Both the position numbers and the translations under genes were made by a program. Shown here piece by piece: positions 45,101 to 56,483 of a stretch of 64,000 nucleotides of DNA (its first letter is position 1; each line of letters opens with the position of its first letter). This stretch comes from Galaxea fascicularis (lineage: Eukaryota > Cnidaria > Anthozoa > Scleractinia > Euphylliidae), in the NCBI GenBank assembly GCA_948470475.1, contig OX419341.1, positions 28,058,169 to 28,122,168 of the forward strand, read 5' to 3'. The notes under the pieces are model-generated. The model had not been told where the DNA came from. It was given only the letters and a program-made list of their open reading frames with translations, and ran no database searches.

Positions 45101-47391
45101 GTTTCTACCCATTCCTGGACCAACAACAAGGCAGTGAAGCCTTGAGAGCCACTCTTTTACTTCTTTGACTGCTGTTTTTCTGTCCCTGAAAGTGGAATGT
45201 TGCAGTCACTTTTAAATGTCTTTATTTTTTATGACAAGTATCCTTTGGCTAATCAAAATAATTAATGGTATTAATAACCATAATATTTTTAAAATCAGTA
45301 ATCAGTAAGATGTGGGATATGAAGTCAGAAACAGCACCAGTGATCATCAGTGCCCTAGGTCTAGTCAAGAAGGGAGTGCAAAAGATAATTGAATTCATTT
45401 CAAGGACATCAAGGAGACTATTGAAACAACAATGTCACTGACTAAAGTACACTTACAACAATGGATGGACAATGAGTTCAGGGCTGTACGACTTTATCAC
45501 CACAGCTGCGTCACTGGTGCAGAAAACATGAGACAAATCTGCACCCTGTAAATTCAAAATTTTGATATGAATATTTTGAAAACCACTAATGACAAACTTG
45601 GGACACGAAAATGTCATCCTCACTGAAAAGCAATGTTACCAGGAACTTACCAGTGTTTAAAAAATACTTCAATTACACTTACAGTTTTGAGTGCTGATAT
45701 TGCCGCAAAATAGGGTGCTCCTGTATACCTGAAACAAAAGCACAACAAATTCAAAATAAGCCAGTCACATCTAGGACTGCACGGGCAAAGTTAACTTTGT
45801 TGTCGTGGCACCGTAGGGTATCCAGGTTTGAATAACATGACCCGCAAACAAAAACAGATATGTCCACTTGAAATACACATCTCTCCAAGTGTCACCAGAG
45901 GTTGGGGTGGGGCTCAAGTAAAAAATACTCTTTTTGGGAAGGATGAAATTTGTACTTCTTGAGCCATATTTAAAGCACTAACTATGCATATTTGACTCCT
46001 GAATTTGCAACAGTCAGGGCAAAGTAAGAGCAGTCAGGAATATGTTTTTTTGTGGACATTGTATCTGCCATTGATCAAAAGGTAAAATCCTTAATACTAG
46101 GGGGCCATGGGAGAGTTTTGTGGTATACAGATCACATGATCAAAACACATTCATAACAAAGTTACAATGAAAAAAGGAAGCCAGCACGAAATAAGATAAT
46201 GAGACGATGTGTGGAATATAGACTTTTCAGTGCCCAGTGTCTTCATGATTTTCAGTACTTCTGCTTGGAAAGCATGCTTTTCCAGAAAACTTTGAAAAAT
46301 TGAAGTAACTAAGATGTGTTTTCCTTTATTCTGAGCAGAATTTCCACCATTGAAAAGCTTTTGAGGCCAATACAAAGGAAACATGGAGTAGGTTATTCCC
46401 AGAATGATGGCTCATTAGGTAGTTACTTAACTTTAGCAGCAATTGTCTACCTCAAAATAAACTGTTTAACTCCAAAACCTTAAAAATATGTGAAAAATAA
46501 TAGTTTTAGGATGCGAGTGTAAGATTGCATTAATTTGCACAAGTCTCATGCTCAATATGTGAGACTTGAGAGCTCTCAGAGAAACAACATATATCAATTT
46601 CTGGCTCTATAGTACTTGTCAGAACAAGGTTATGGCACAATAATTTTCTGAGAAGGGATCCAGCATGGTTTCCTGGCCAGGAAACCAACACAGCCACTGT
46701 GAAAGTCAGTTAATGAATTTTGCTCTGGGAAAATATCATCTGAAAATAAAATAATTAAGTGAAAAGACCTTTTTAATGACATTTTGCGAATTTGTGTACT
46801 TTGTGCTACCACAAATTTCATCAAATTTCCAATATTGCTCTCCTTGTGACGGAGATCAAAATTTATATAAACAAGAAATTCTCATTGAAGTTTTGTCACA
46901 CAGGTGAACAGGAAAATATATCTAAAGAGAAGCTCTGTGGTGCCCTTTTGATGAAAACCAGCCTTGTGCTTATTCTGTAATTTTTCACTGCTCAATGTCT
47001 GCTGCTCATTGTACTCTGGGTTCTGCCGACTCATTCATTTTAGTCATGTGCAAGTTCGGGAGGTCGTTTTGATCAATTATTACCTATTTCAGACTTACTC
47101 TTGACATCCTCCAATCACTCCTATTCTTCCTAGCTGTCCTTTGTGTGCACTGTCTATAAGACCAGGAATCGTCTTGCGCACTAATTCCAGGCAGCTACAA
47201 AGTTTCCTTTTAGGAGTCTCACTCAAGTTTGCATCTGTTGACGAACTAAACCGAGTATCCTCCACCTGTTTCTCACCACCAGTGAACGTGCTACACCTCA
47301 CCGCCATTATAGTCGTAAATCTGGTAACTTTAACACTGATCAAATACCTTTTCACAACATGAAAGGAGATATTACCAAATGATCCGCCCAT
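39152..47391 (-). CDS. NAXD: ATP-dependent (S)-NAD(P)H-hydrate dehydratase (9 exons)
   Basis: Exons in transcription order: 47099-47391, 45683-45728, 45457-45545, 45077-45185, 44170-44220, 43059-43163, 42124-42247, 40868-40994, 39152-39353. Phases join and the product is 381 residues, ending EHTV-stop. The enzyme repairs damaged NADHX and NADPHX using ATP. Family motifs appear in order: [82 protein letters not shown] (the GGQGD catalytic loop) and [10 protein letters not shown]. The first ATG at 47391 opens a roughly 40-residue stretch rich in Lys, Arg and Ser without acids, which suggests a mitochondrial presequence. Another Met lies 29 codons later (47307). The exon 5 donor is a weak GTTGAG. 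Introns carry transposons, including a 770-bp one in intron 8. Confidence 0.93.
39645..40630. repeat. GGGCCCGTTTCT-family repeat copy B, split by a later insertion
   Basis: The first part, 39645-39819, holds CGTTTCTCGAAAGTCCCGAA and GATTTCAAGATACGAAAGGG. The second part, 40590-40630, is AGACCCGTTTCAGGGGTTTC then GAGAAACGC. Read across the insertion, the order matches the reverse complement of copy A at 738-958. It lies in NAXD intron 8. Confidence 0.65.
39820..40589. mobile_element. TTAA-flanked non-autonomous transposon in NAXD intron 8
   Basis: TTAA sits at 39816-39819 and 40590-40593. The ends are GGTGGCCGAACACAGTTTT and AAAACTGTGTTCGGCCACC. The 770-bp interior has no transposase frame. 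The target and ends fit the piggyBac superfamily, and it interrupts an older repeat. Confidence 0.75.
41024..41110. repeat. AATTC repeat next to an A-rich segment
   Basis: AATTCAATTCAATTCAATTC is followed by AGTTTATTCACACTTTTATA and an AATA-rich stretch. Short-unit tails like this are typical of the 3' ends of non-LTR retrotransposons. No coding remnant was seen. It lies in NAXD intron 7. Confidence 0.4.
42513..42870. repeat. Tandem repeat of a TACTGATGG(G/A)CCTAAT unit, interrupted by a LINE-like tail
   Basis: Two units of about 67 bp (ACTGATGGGCCTA(A/T)TTTAAATACTGATTTAGC...) are followed by further partial units at about 42730, 42827 and 42860. Between them, 42648-42722 reads GAATGAAGAATGAATGAAGA and ACTTTATTCATGTGTCG, like the reversed 3' end and tail of a non-LTR retrotransposon. 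It lies in NAXD intron 6. Confidence 0.6.
43620..43712. repeat. Interspersed repeat, copy 1 (second copy at 59250-59345, inverted)
   Basis: CTGTCTGAGCTACCAAAGTA, GTGGCAACGTGATGAATTTT and GAGTGAAAATCTAGACAAAC all recur in the same order on the other strand at 59345 down to 59275. It lies in NAXD intron 5. Confidence 0.65.
43802..43912. mobile_element. Short element with perfect 12-bp inverted ends
   Basis: TGTGTGGCTTAC and GTAAGCCACACA are exact complements 111 bp apart. The centre has TTTATTTACTTATTTATTTG. It lies in NAXD intron 5. Confidence 0.55.
44263..44577 (+). repeat. Two tandem SINE family C units, the first without its tRNA head
   Basis: Unit 2 starts with a tRNA-like head at 44405 (A box CATAGCTCAGTTCGTAGAG, B box AGGTTCAAGCCCC) and continues GTTGAAGTCCTGAATTTTTT, CAGGCTTCTTTACGCAATTG. 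The same body, TGAAGTCCTGAATTTTTTTC onward, already occurs at 44269-44340 with no head. It lies in NAXD intron 4. Confidence 0.8.
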
Positions 47392-48449
47392 AGAGGAGAG
47401 ACAACGTACATGTAGAAAGCTCAAGGCGTTCTAACACGCACCACTCTAATCGTTGGCGAGTTGGGAAGCTTACCGGTCGTTTCGCTACAAGTCGATTCGC
47501 TACAAATACAAGTCGATCTGCTCAAAAAGATAAGCGTGTTGCTTCATTCGATGTTAGGAGAAGAACGCATCCAAATCTTGGTTCCGCTGTGATTCGAAGT
47601 GGTCATCTCGCCATCTTGCATTACGTCATAAGTGATATCGTGAGTTCAGCCTCGCTCTGTTTATTTCGTGCGTGGTCTGGTGAAGTTCCACGTTTGACTC
47701 TACAGGCGAACTGTTATTAATTTGGGTCGACATACACTGTTAAGTACGGTGTTTGACACGGGCTTTGCAAACCGAAAACATATATATATATTTTTAAACT
47801 GATTTTCAAATAAAATGAACTACGGTAAGCACTGACTCCGTGGCGCCAATTATCTTGACAAGCAAGTTTAGTGTTATAATCAGAAAACATACTGTAAAAT
47901 CAAGTTCTCAGTGTTTCCTAGAACATAGAGCAAAGTCAACGTTGGCGTCGTTTACGTAATTCTCCCTTGTTTAGTTTGACGGAAAAAATAAGGTGCCCTG
48001 GTAGAACATACCGGTAAGTCCTTCTGTCACGTAAGATGCGGAACACATTTTGTATCGCGCACACTAGCTGAGTCTGAAGATTTTAATATTTGCTGTAAAT
48101 TAGAACCAAATCCTTATTTATACTTTAATTTTGTTTTCTCAAAACCAAATCCTTGTTTATACTTTAATTTTGTTTTCGCATCGCAAGATCTGAAATATTA
48201 CCGAATCACAGCTAAATACCAGCCTCCAAGGAAGCACACAACCAGTCACAACCCTGTCACCCCATTTTACAAACGGATTTCATTATGATCGATTTCATTA
48301 TTATCACATCTGTCCCCACACACATCTAACTACCGCAGCAATGGATACTCGAACGCATTCCTGATCTACGATTACTACTACAGTAGTTCAGCTCTTAGTG
48401 TAGCCGCTTGATTTCATCTTCACGATTGGGAACCAGTACGCGTGGGTAC

Positions 48450-48655
48450 CTCATGTATCCCCTATTATATTCTATTTACGTAGATTTTAAACATATATAC
48501 GATATGTACCCTGTATACCCCAGTTTACCACTGTGTAGTCTTGTATACCCCTGTATATTCTTGTATACCATTATGTACCCTTGTATACCTCTGTATATGC
48601 TACTATACCCCTGTGTACCCCTTTTACCCTGTTGACCCCAGTATACCCTTACCAT
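48450..48655. repeat. Degenerate minisatellite built on (C/T)TTGTATACCC
   Basis: More than ten imperfect units such as CCTGTATACCC, CTTGTATACCC, CTGTGTACCCC and ACTATACCCC follow one another. The Tyr/Pro/Leu/Cys-rich open frames across it are products of the repeat and are not called as genes. Confidence 0.8.
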
Positions 48656-49552
48656 GCCAAAGAAAATACAGCCAATCAGAATTCAGGAAAGCCGTTGTAT
48701 ATTCATCGGTATCCCACCAAACCTTCCCATCCATCAGCGCTACTCAACGGTATCACAACCGACCCTCCATCGTGCGCTTGATAATAATGGACGGAGTCGT
48801 AAGCGGAATCAGAAGAAAATGAAATGTTCTAATTCGTTCCGATTCCGATTCCATCGATTTTTAACACTCCCACTCCCACTTCGAGTTGACTGCGACTGAA
48901 TACTACTTTATGCCAGCATGTCAATTTGGTTGCTGATAATCGATATAATGACTGTGAACATAATCCCCCTAGTAACAATAACGTAATACAGAAAAACAAA
49001 AAAAGAAACAAAAGTGAGATTTCATCAATGATTGTTCTGTATATTATTTCCAAATCTACTCTCTTCCGAAAAGGAACCAGCTGACAACTCAAGTCCTATT
49101 TTCTTTCTCAAATACAAACCCCGTAAACATCAATTAATTTCGGCAAATAAATCCATAAAAGACTCAGCAACGACATGTTTAGACTTAACGAAGAGCATAT
49201 TTACCCCTACTTTCGAAAAATCCGTTAGTACATCCCCTAAACATTTGCAGAAAAAGCAACGAAGTTATACAAGTCACAAAAATGTTTCGACTTTATCTGG
49301 ATACTGCACATGTTCAAAACTAAAATAACAACCTAGGTAACTGTCTCCAGTGACGTCCAAAAACCTGGACTTAGGTCAAATCCTCTTGCAACCATTTCTA
49401 CGTTTCCCTGTGTTAGGTCTTTTACTAAGCCAATAACCACGATCAAGAAACGTATTTAAGGCAGACGAATTTCGATTCACACTTTTCCTTCTACGTATTT
49501 CCCAAATTTCACAAAATACAACCCTTAAAAAACGCGTGGACACCTAAGAATG

Positions 49553-49614
49553 TTGGCACCACTCTCTAGCACCCACACTTGGCACCACTCTCTAGCACCC
49601 ACACTTGGCACCAC
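49553..49614. repeat. Tandem repeat of about 29 bp beside the LTR
   Basis: GGCACCACTCTCTAGCACCC plus ACACTT is repeated twice and begins a third time. It ends exactly at the LTR boundary, where the third unit reads GGCACCAC before TGTAATG. Confidence 0.85.
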
Positions 49615-49790
49615 TGTAATGAACGGAATCGGAATAAAAGGGCACTTCTTTTTCTTCAAAACGCAACTCTTTTAATCGTCGATACAACACACTCGAAACC
49701 TATCTCGAAAACACACTACCAGCTCAACTCTACTTTTCGCGGTAACTAAAACTAACACGTGACCACAAGTCACGGCTCATGATTCTCACA
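49615..49790 (-). repeat. 3' long terminal repeat of the BEL/Pao element
   Basis: On the minus strand it begins TGTGAGAATCATGAGCC and ends CCGTTCATTACA, so it has TG...CA ends. It is preceded by a polypurine tract, AAAGTGGGGAG. It is 176 bp. The matching 5' LTR is not in the window, so its length cannot be confirmed by comparison. Confidence 0.7.
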
Positions 49791-49839
49791 CTCCCCACTT
49801 TGACCCACTTCAGTGGTCAAAATTCAGTTCCATTCAAGT

Positions 49840-52800
49840 TCAGAGTTTCATAAGTTCTCTTCGCAAATTCTCTCCACGAATTGCTGCTTCTCGGCGCGGC
49901 CTCTGAGTATTTGGAATTCTCGGAATGACTTGTTGCAGTCCTGGAACTTGAGCACATGATTGACCTGGCACTTGATTGTCGGTTGATTCTACTCGGACTT
50001 CGAGAGGTATCAAATGCTGAATAACTCTCTTCAACAGTTGAGTTGTTCCATTGCGGCGGGGTACTCTAACGACAGCGGCTCTAACCTTTCCATCATCACC
50101 TGGTAACAATTCTTCGACTTTTCCCATTTTCCAAAAAGCTCTAGCGGTGGAATCATCTTTGAGAATGACCACATCGCTCACTTGTATTAAGGATGGGTTG
50201 CCACCTCCAGACTTAGCTATCGCTCTTTCTCGCAAACTCAACAAGTACTCACGTCGCCATTGCCTCGCAAACTGTTGCAGTAACTGTCTTTGACGTCGTT
50301 GCCTCCTCGTGAGAGTATTGTGTGTACTGATTATCTCAAAGTGCTCGTCATTGGGTAAGACATTTATCTTGCGACCGCTGATCAAATGTGATGGTGTGAG
50401 AGGTTGTGCAAGAGCATCATCGTCATCGTAGATGTAAGTGATGGGACGTGCATTGAGGAGGCCCTCTATTTCAATTACTAGGGTGTTCAGTTCATCGTAG
50501 TTCAGGGACGCTCTCCCCACTGTTTTCTTCAGATTTCGTTTCACACTTTTTACCAGTCTCTCCCAGAAGCCTCCCCACCATGGGGCCTTTTCTACTATGA
50601 AATTCCACGTTACTCGGTTGTTTGCGAAATGGCGCTGAACTTCAGGAGAATTAGCAATTTTTTGTACCTCTTTGGAACCAGCTTTAAACGTTTTGGCATT
50701 ATCAGACACCAAAGTGGAGGGTAATCCGCGTCTGCTTGAAAAACGACGAAATGCTTGCAGGAATGAATTCACGCCTAGATCACGTGTGAGTTCTAAATGG
50801 ATGGCGCGGGTTGAAGCACACGTGAATAAACAAATGTACGTTTTCTCAAAATTCTTCTCTGCTGATTGAGATTCCTTGGGTACTGTGACATAAAGGGGAC
50901 CAGCAAAGTCCACTCCAGTATACGTAAATGGGGGAGAATCTGCAACCCTGATTTCTGGTAAGTCAGGTGTTGGGTGAGGTTTGAACGGAACCGCTTCAAA
51001 TTTTCGACAAATGACACACCCCTTCACGATTCTCTTGGTTGCTTCTCGACCGCGTAATACCCAGTAAGTCTCTCGTAAAGCTGTCAGGGTGTCTCTCACT
51101 CCACTGTGTTTGACTCTGAAATGAACATCCTTTATCAATAGGTTAACAAAGTCATTCTTGGACGGCAGCAAAATAGGATTCTTGCAAGTAGAAGGAAGGT
51201 CTGTATGGCCAAGTCTTCCCTTACATCTCAAGACGCCATCCTCATCTAGATACAATCCAAATTGCTGAATTCTTGGCAGGGGCGACAACTGAGATTTCTT
51301 CTTTAGAAATTGAATTTCCTCTTCAAAACTTCTTGCTTGGACAGACTTTATCCAATAAAGTTCTGCTCGATCGATCTCAGCAGCACTAAACTCTTTCACA
51401 ACCTGGGTGGGTTTCGCTGACAATCTTGCTTTGAGGTTGCTGGCAAATCTTAAAACATATGCTGTAATGCGGAGTAATCTTGTTTGTGAGCTGTAATTCT
51501 TCGGTTCAATGACTGCACCGATGTCAACCATAGTTGAGTTGTCAAGTGAGCTCAGAAGAGAGTGGGTCACATTTGAGGGGCACTTAACCATTTCCACCAT
51601 TGCTTGTTCGTCACTTGTTTGACTTGGAGATGCCTTTGGCCACTCGTTTTCAGGATTCATTAGGAAATCTGGACCACACCACCACATCGAGCTTTCCACA
51701 AGTTCCTTTCCTGTAAGACCACGTGACGGCAAATCAGCCGGATTTTTGGCACCGGGACAATGCTTCCAGGTGGCTTGTGGGACGACCTTACGAATTTCTT
51801 GGACGCGATTTTGAACGTACTGCTTCCACGGTTTCTCATGTTGAACCCAGTATAGTACTGTGGTGGAATCGACCCAAAACGTCGGTTCAATTTCTTGTGG
51901 CAGTGACTTCATTAGGGAGCTGACGAGTCTTGCAGAGATTAATGCACCAAGGAGCTCAAGTCTCGGGATAGTTTGCTGCTTCATGGGTGCCACCCTTGTC
52001 TTCGAGGAAACTAATTTTACGTCCACATTTCCATCTCGATACTCTGAACGCAAATACACGGCAGCAGCGTAGGCCTTCTTTGACGCATCACTAAAGGCAT
52101 GAATCTGGATGTTAATTGGTGCGGAAGACAAAAAGTAGCAACGAGGTACGTGTACACTGTTCAGATGTATCAAGCTAGACACAAAGCTCTTCCACAGTTG
52201 TACATAATTTCCTTGAAGCTCGACATCCCAGTCCAACTTCTCCAAGCACAGGGACTGAAACAGACATTTCATCGTAATGGTGAATGGGCTCAAAAGTCCT
52301 AGCGGATCGAACACTTTAGCTGATAACTTAAGCAAGGATCTTTTGGTAACTTTCATCGCATTGGCACTCTCAATCAGGTCCGTAAAGTCAAATGAAATCT
52401 CATCTGATGCAGTGTCCCAGCAAACCCCAAGAGTCTTGACTAGTGCGTGTGACACTTGATTCGGACCAATGGTAGACTTTGTAAAAGATTCATCTTCTTC
52501 TTTAACTGCTTGACTTGGCTCTTTGGTCTTCGGTTGCACAACAGTTTCGGCTTCCTTCTTCTTGATAAGGTGACGGAGCTCAGGCGAATTTGAATTCCAT
52601 TTTCGTAAGTTAAAGGCTCCCTTTGCCATAAGTTCCTTGGATTGCTGGTAAAGTTCAAATCCCTTTTGCACATTGTCGGCACCACTCAACATGTCATCGA
52701 CATACAGGGAACTTCGTATCTGCTCCACTACTTCGGGGTATTGCTCCTTGTGGGCATTCAAGTGATGTGTTAAAGTGGCTCCTAAAACGGCTGGTGAGGG

Positions 52801-53800
52801 TCTCAGACCAAATACCAGGCGACAAAATCGTAACTGTAGAACTTCTGAATTGAGAACATAGGGATCTTTGAACCACAGAAAGCGCAGCATGTCTCTCTGA
52901 TCTTTCTGGATGCTGATCATCAAGAATGCTTTCTCAATATCAGCGGAAATCGCAACCGGGTTCCATCGGAATCTTACTAGTACATCTGCAAGTTGTGGTA
53001 CATAGTTTGGGCCAGTAGGCAAACAGTCATTAAGGGAGTGTTCTTGTCCTGGTGATTTCGCCGAGCCATCAAAAACAACTCGAAGTTTCGTTGTTTCTCT
53101 CTCTCTCCGGATGACCGCATGGTGCGGCAAATAATGCGCGGTTTCTTTGATTTCCTCTTCGGACTCTTCTACCTTCTCAATGATCCCTGCTGCTAATTGT
53201 TCCTGGATGATGTTGTCGTATTCTTGCAACAAGTCTGGCGACTTACTCAACTTGAAGTGCATAGATTTCAAGCGGTTATAGCAGAGGTTGTAGTTATCAG
53301 GTATCGGTAAACAATTGTCCTTCCATGGAAGTGCTATCTCATATCGCTGACCATTGTGCTTAATGTTCACAAAGTCATCCTTAGGTTGATCAGTCTCTTC
53401 ATTTGTTCCTTCAATTCCAATAGATTCGGTTTTCCAGAATTTATCAAGAATGTTGACCAATTCTTCGTTTTCGTGAGCGGCAAAATGACAATTTCCTGAA
53501 ATGACCAAGTTTGATGAGACGCAATCGGCTGTCACGGAGTCACGCAACGGACCGGACAAAAGCCAACCAAATTTACTTGAAACTGCTGTTGGACCATCCT
53601 CGCCTTTTACGGTTTCACCACTAACCAAATCCCAATAATTGTCGGCTCCAATGAGCATATCAATCCTTCCATTGCTGTCATCTAAATCGTCGGCCAATTG
53701 AAGATCCTCCAAATGAGGATAGTCCACTCTGACCTTCGACGGCAACGGTGAACAAATTGTCGGAAAATTCAAAGCAGTAAGTTCGATTTCTTCACCTTCG
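49840..53800 (-). CDS. BEL/Pao retrotransposon pol polyprotein (5' part missing at the gap)
   Basis: The frame is open from the gap edge to a stop at 49840, about 1,320 codons without interruption. It opens in the end of the aspartic-protease region (DMLIGADNYWDLV). Next come a Pao-type reverse transcriptase (KLRVVFDGSAKS, ISADIEKAFLMI, LYVDDM near residue 358), DPLGLLSPFTI, and an RNase H-like block (HAFSDASKKAYAAAVYL). The integrase then has an H2C2 finger (KHSGVR...CVICRKF) and a DDE core (YTGVDFAGPLYV, LVSDNAKTF, APWWGGFWERLV), followed by a C-terminal DUF5641-like region ending in basic sequence. Catalytic residues look intact, so the copy may be young. Gag and the 5' LTR would lie in or beyond the N run. 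Confidence 0.95.
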
Positions 53801-54000
53801 NNNNNNNNNNNNNNNNNNNNNNNNNNNNNNNNNNNNNNNNNNNNNNNNNNNNNNNNNNNNNNNNNNNNNNNNNNNNNNNNNNNNNNNNNNNNNNNNNNNN
53901 NNNNNNNNNNNNNNNNNNNNNNNNNNNNNNNNNNNNNNNNNNNNNNNNNNNNNNNNNNNNNNNNNNNNNNNNNNNNNNNNNNNNNNNNNNNNNNNNNNNN
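53801..54000. other. Assembly gap (200 N)
   Basis: Exactly 200 Ns, probably a standard-size gap. A minus-strand BEL/Pao frame ends on one side and a plus-strand Penelope frame opens on the other. The true distance and order are unknown. Confidence 1.
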
Positions 54001-56165
54001 GGTTGCGAATTGACCAATGTCACCAGTTTATACAGAGTTTAAGTTCCTTGTTCTCTCGTTCACTCAGTGAACTCTCTGCTTTGATTGACCACTCCGAAAT
54101 CGCTTGGGTCGAGGAGTTTTGTTGTTCGAAAGAGCAACAGACGTCTATCAAACAGAGAGAGAGACATGACAAAAAACTCCGCCTTCTGTTCAGTAAGAAG
54201 TCTCCTGATAACTCAGGTTCGACTCTGAAAGATAAATGGGTCTTGAACCTTTCTTCTAAGGAGTTATCTGCGTTGGAACGGAGTGGTTTGGAAAAAGGCC
54301 TCAAGTTTGCTGTTGCTCCCAGCAAAATACCAACTGCTGAGATCGTCGCTGCCGTCGAGGAAGGTATTTCTCGACTCAACGTCGATCAAAAGCATTTGAT
54401 AAGAGCTGAAGTTAGTAGCATTCTTAGGCGCGCCAAACCGCCTCCCAAAAACATCAGCAATGATGTTTTCAAGGCGCTCCTAGCTCTTAAGAAAGATCCG
54501 GATAGGCTTGTTTTATCTGCTGACAAGGGCAATTGTGTCGTGGTTATGGATAAACAACAATACGATGAAAAGGCCTCCTCTCTGCTGAGTGACAGGAATA
54601 CGTATTCTATCTTAAAATCTGATCCTACCAGCAAGACTCAGAGAAAGCTCAACAAAATGTTACTTGATTTGAAAAAAGCTGGAAAGATTAGTGAGTCTAC
54701 GTACAAAATGTTATACAGTAGTGACGGTCTATGTCCTCGTTTTTATGGCTTGCCTAAAATCCATAAGACGGGAATTCCTTTGAGACCCATTGTCTCTTTT
54801 GTTAATTCTCCGACTTATGCGGTTTCGAGTTATCTCGCGAAAATCTTGTCACCTGTTGTTGGGAATACTGATTACACTGTCAAAAATTCCTGTGACTTTG
54901 CGGATTTTATAAGAGGTAAAACTCTTGACGCAGGAAACGAATTGGTTTCTTTCGACGTTGTTTCCCTCTTCACCAAAATTCCGGTTGGTCTTGCCATTAG
55001 TGTTGCTGAAAAAAGACTCAAACAAGACGCTTCATTGGGACAAAGAACTTCTTTGCCCGTGGAGGATCTTATAGATTTGCTGTCTTTTTGTCTCAACACC
55101 ACTCAGTTCGCATACAATGGCACCTACTACCAACAGGTTTTTGGTACGGCTATGGGTTCTCCCGTTTCTGCTGTCATTGCCAACATGGTAATGGAAGATG
55201 TGGAACAAAGGGCTCTGGCTTCCTCACCGATCCAGCCTTTGTTTTGGAAACGATATGTCGACGATGTCATCTCTGCGGTATCCGGAAATGAAGCGGAGCG
55301 CCTTCTTTCACATTTAAATTCAGTTGAGCCATCTATCCAGTTCACCATTGAGCGTGAGAATGATAGACGTTTGTCTTTTCTCGATTTGAATGTCTATAGA
55401 GCGCACCGGGGAAATTTAGAGACAAGTGTTTATCGCAAACCCACGCATACCGACAAATATCTCGCATTTGACTCCCACCACCCCATCTGCCACAAAAAAT
55501 CCGTAACCAGAACTTTGCTCACGAGGGCTGATTGTTTGCCATCTTCATGTGATTCTAGGGCCAAAGAGCGAAAATATGTTTTTGACGTCCTAAAGGTCAA
55601 TGGCTACCCAAACACTTTCCTTCGTAACTGCTTGAAACCAGTTACTCCTTCTCTTAACACCTCCGGGGACGAGGTTTCGGCTACAGGTTTTGCCGTCATC
55701 CCGTACATCCGCGGTGTCACAGAACCCATTAAGAGAGTTTTGTCTAGCCACAATGTCAAAGTTGCACAAAAACCTTTTCAGACGTTGAGTCATATTTTTG
55801 CCAAACCTAAGGATCCTGTGTTGAAAGAACAACGAACTGACGCTGTTTATTCTATTCCATGCAATGACTGTGATCATGAGTACATCGGACAGACCAAGCG
55901 TCAGCTTGGCACGCGTTTAAAAGAGCATCAAAAAGCAGTTTTTCTTTGCAAAAAGGAAAATTCCGCTTTGTCGGAACATGCTTGCCAAACCAACCATACA
56001 ATAGCGTGGGATAATTCCAAAATTATCACCACTAACCGGCGGTACCATCAACGGCTTTGTTTGGAAGCTTGGCACATCAACTCCGCCCACGCTCCTTTAA
56101 ACCGTGACGATGGCGGCCTTTTACCTGACACCTATTTACACCTCATCAAAACAAAAGGTCGTTAA
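54001..56165 (+). CDS. Penelope-like retroelement: reverse transcriptase with GIY-YIG endonuclease
   Basis: The frame is open from the gap edge to a TAA at 56165, about 720 codons. The first in-frame triplet after the gap is TTG, so the true start lies upstream. Reverse-transcriptase motifs appear in order: ADKGNCVVVMDK, FYGLPKIHK, LRPIVSFVNSPTY, SFDVVSLFTKIP (catalytic Asp), GTAMGSPVSAVIANM, RYVDDV (catalytic pair, near residue 418), LSFLDLNV and YRKPTHTDKYL. The C-terminus has VYSIPCNDCDHEYIGQTKRQ then LGTRLKEH, the Penelope-type endonuclease with its CxxC insertion. These elements copy themselves by target-primed reverse transcription. The frame is uninterrupted, so the copy may be recent. 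Confidence 0.95.
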
Positions 56166-56200
56166 TTAGTAAGCGTATAAAAGGCTCCTTTTTGCAACAC

Positions 56201-56275
56201 TAGATCACCCCTGATGAAGACACTAGACAGGAGTGTCGAAACGTTGGGTCGTGAATTGTAACTTTTTAAGTTACA
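56201..56275 (+). ncRNA. Hammerhead-ribozyme-like motif in the Penelope 3' flank
   Basis: CTGATGA at 56211-56217 is followed by a 6-bp stem (GACACT 56219-56224, AGTGTC 56232-56237) and GAAA at 56238-56241, then ACGTTGGGTC. CUGAUGA, stem II and GAAA are the conserved core of hammerhead ribozymes, which are known from Penelope-like elements. One extra A before the stem and a weak stem I mean activity is uncertain. Confidence 0.45.
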
Positions 56276-56483
56276 TTCATCAAACTTCAAACCAGAGTAG
56301 CATCAAACCATGTCTGTCTTTAGACCCTCTTTACTCCTTCTCGGTCACGTTGATGGGAGAAGCAGACACCTGATATGCTGAAACTTTGCAGGGTTACTAA
56401 AGTGAAGGTGCTCTTTCTAGTGCTGGTGTACGTTTTCAATTTTAACTTATTTGAATTTTCGGCCCCCATTTTGGAGAAGGGTC

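Larger units (their letters stand above)
47392..49614. other. NAXD promoter side and spacer up to the BEL/Pao element
   Basis: No gene was recognised. It contains a tandem pair of about 40 bp at 48107-48180, a TATACCC-rich minisatellite at 48450-48655 and a 29-bp tandem repeat at 49553-49614. The TACAAGTCGAT(T/C) pair near 47490-47515 is another minor repeat. Confidence 0.6.

Noticed and set aside
47392..47424. Extension of the NAXD reading frame upstream to 47424
   Set aside because: The triplet at 47424 is TTG, not ATG. The first ATG in frame is at 47391.
48408..48822. Tyr/Pro/Cys-rich open frames as secreted peptides
   Set aside because: They are direct translations of the TATACCC minisatellite in several frames at once.
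54003..54005. Start codon for the Penelope protein right after the gap
   Set aside because: The triplet is TTG. The frame simply continues out of the N run, so the true start is upstream.
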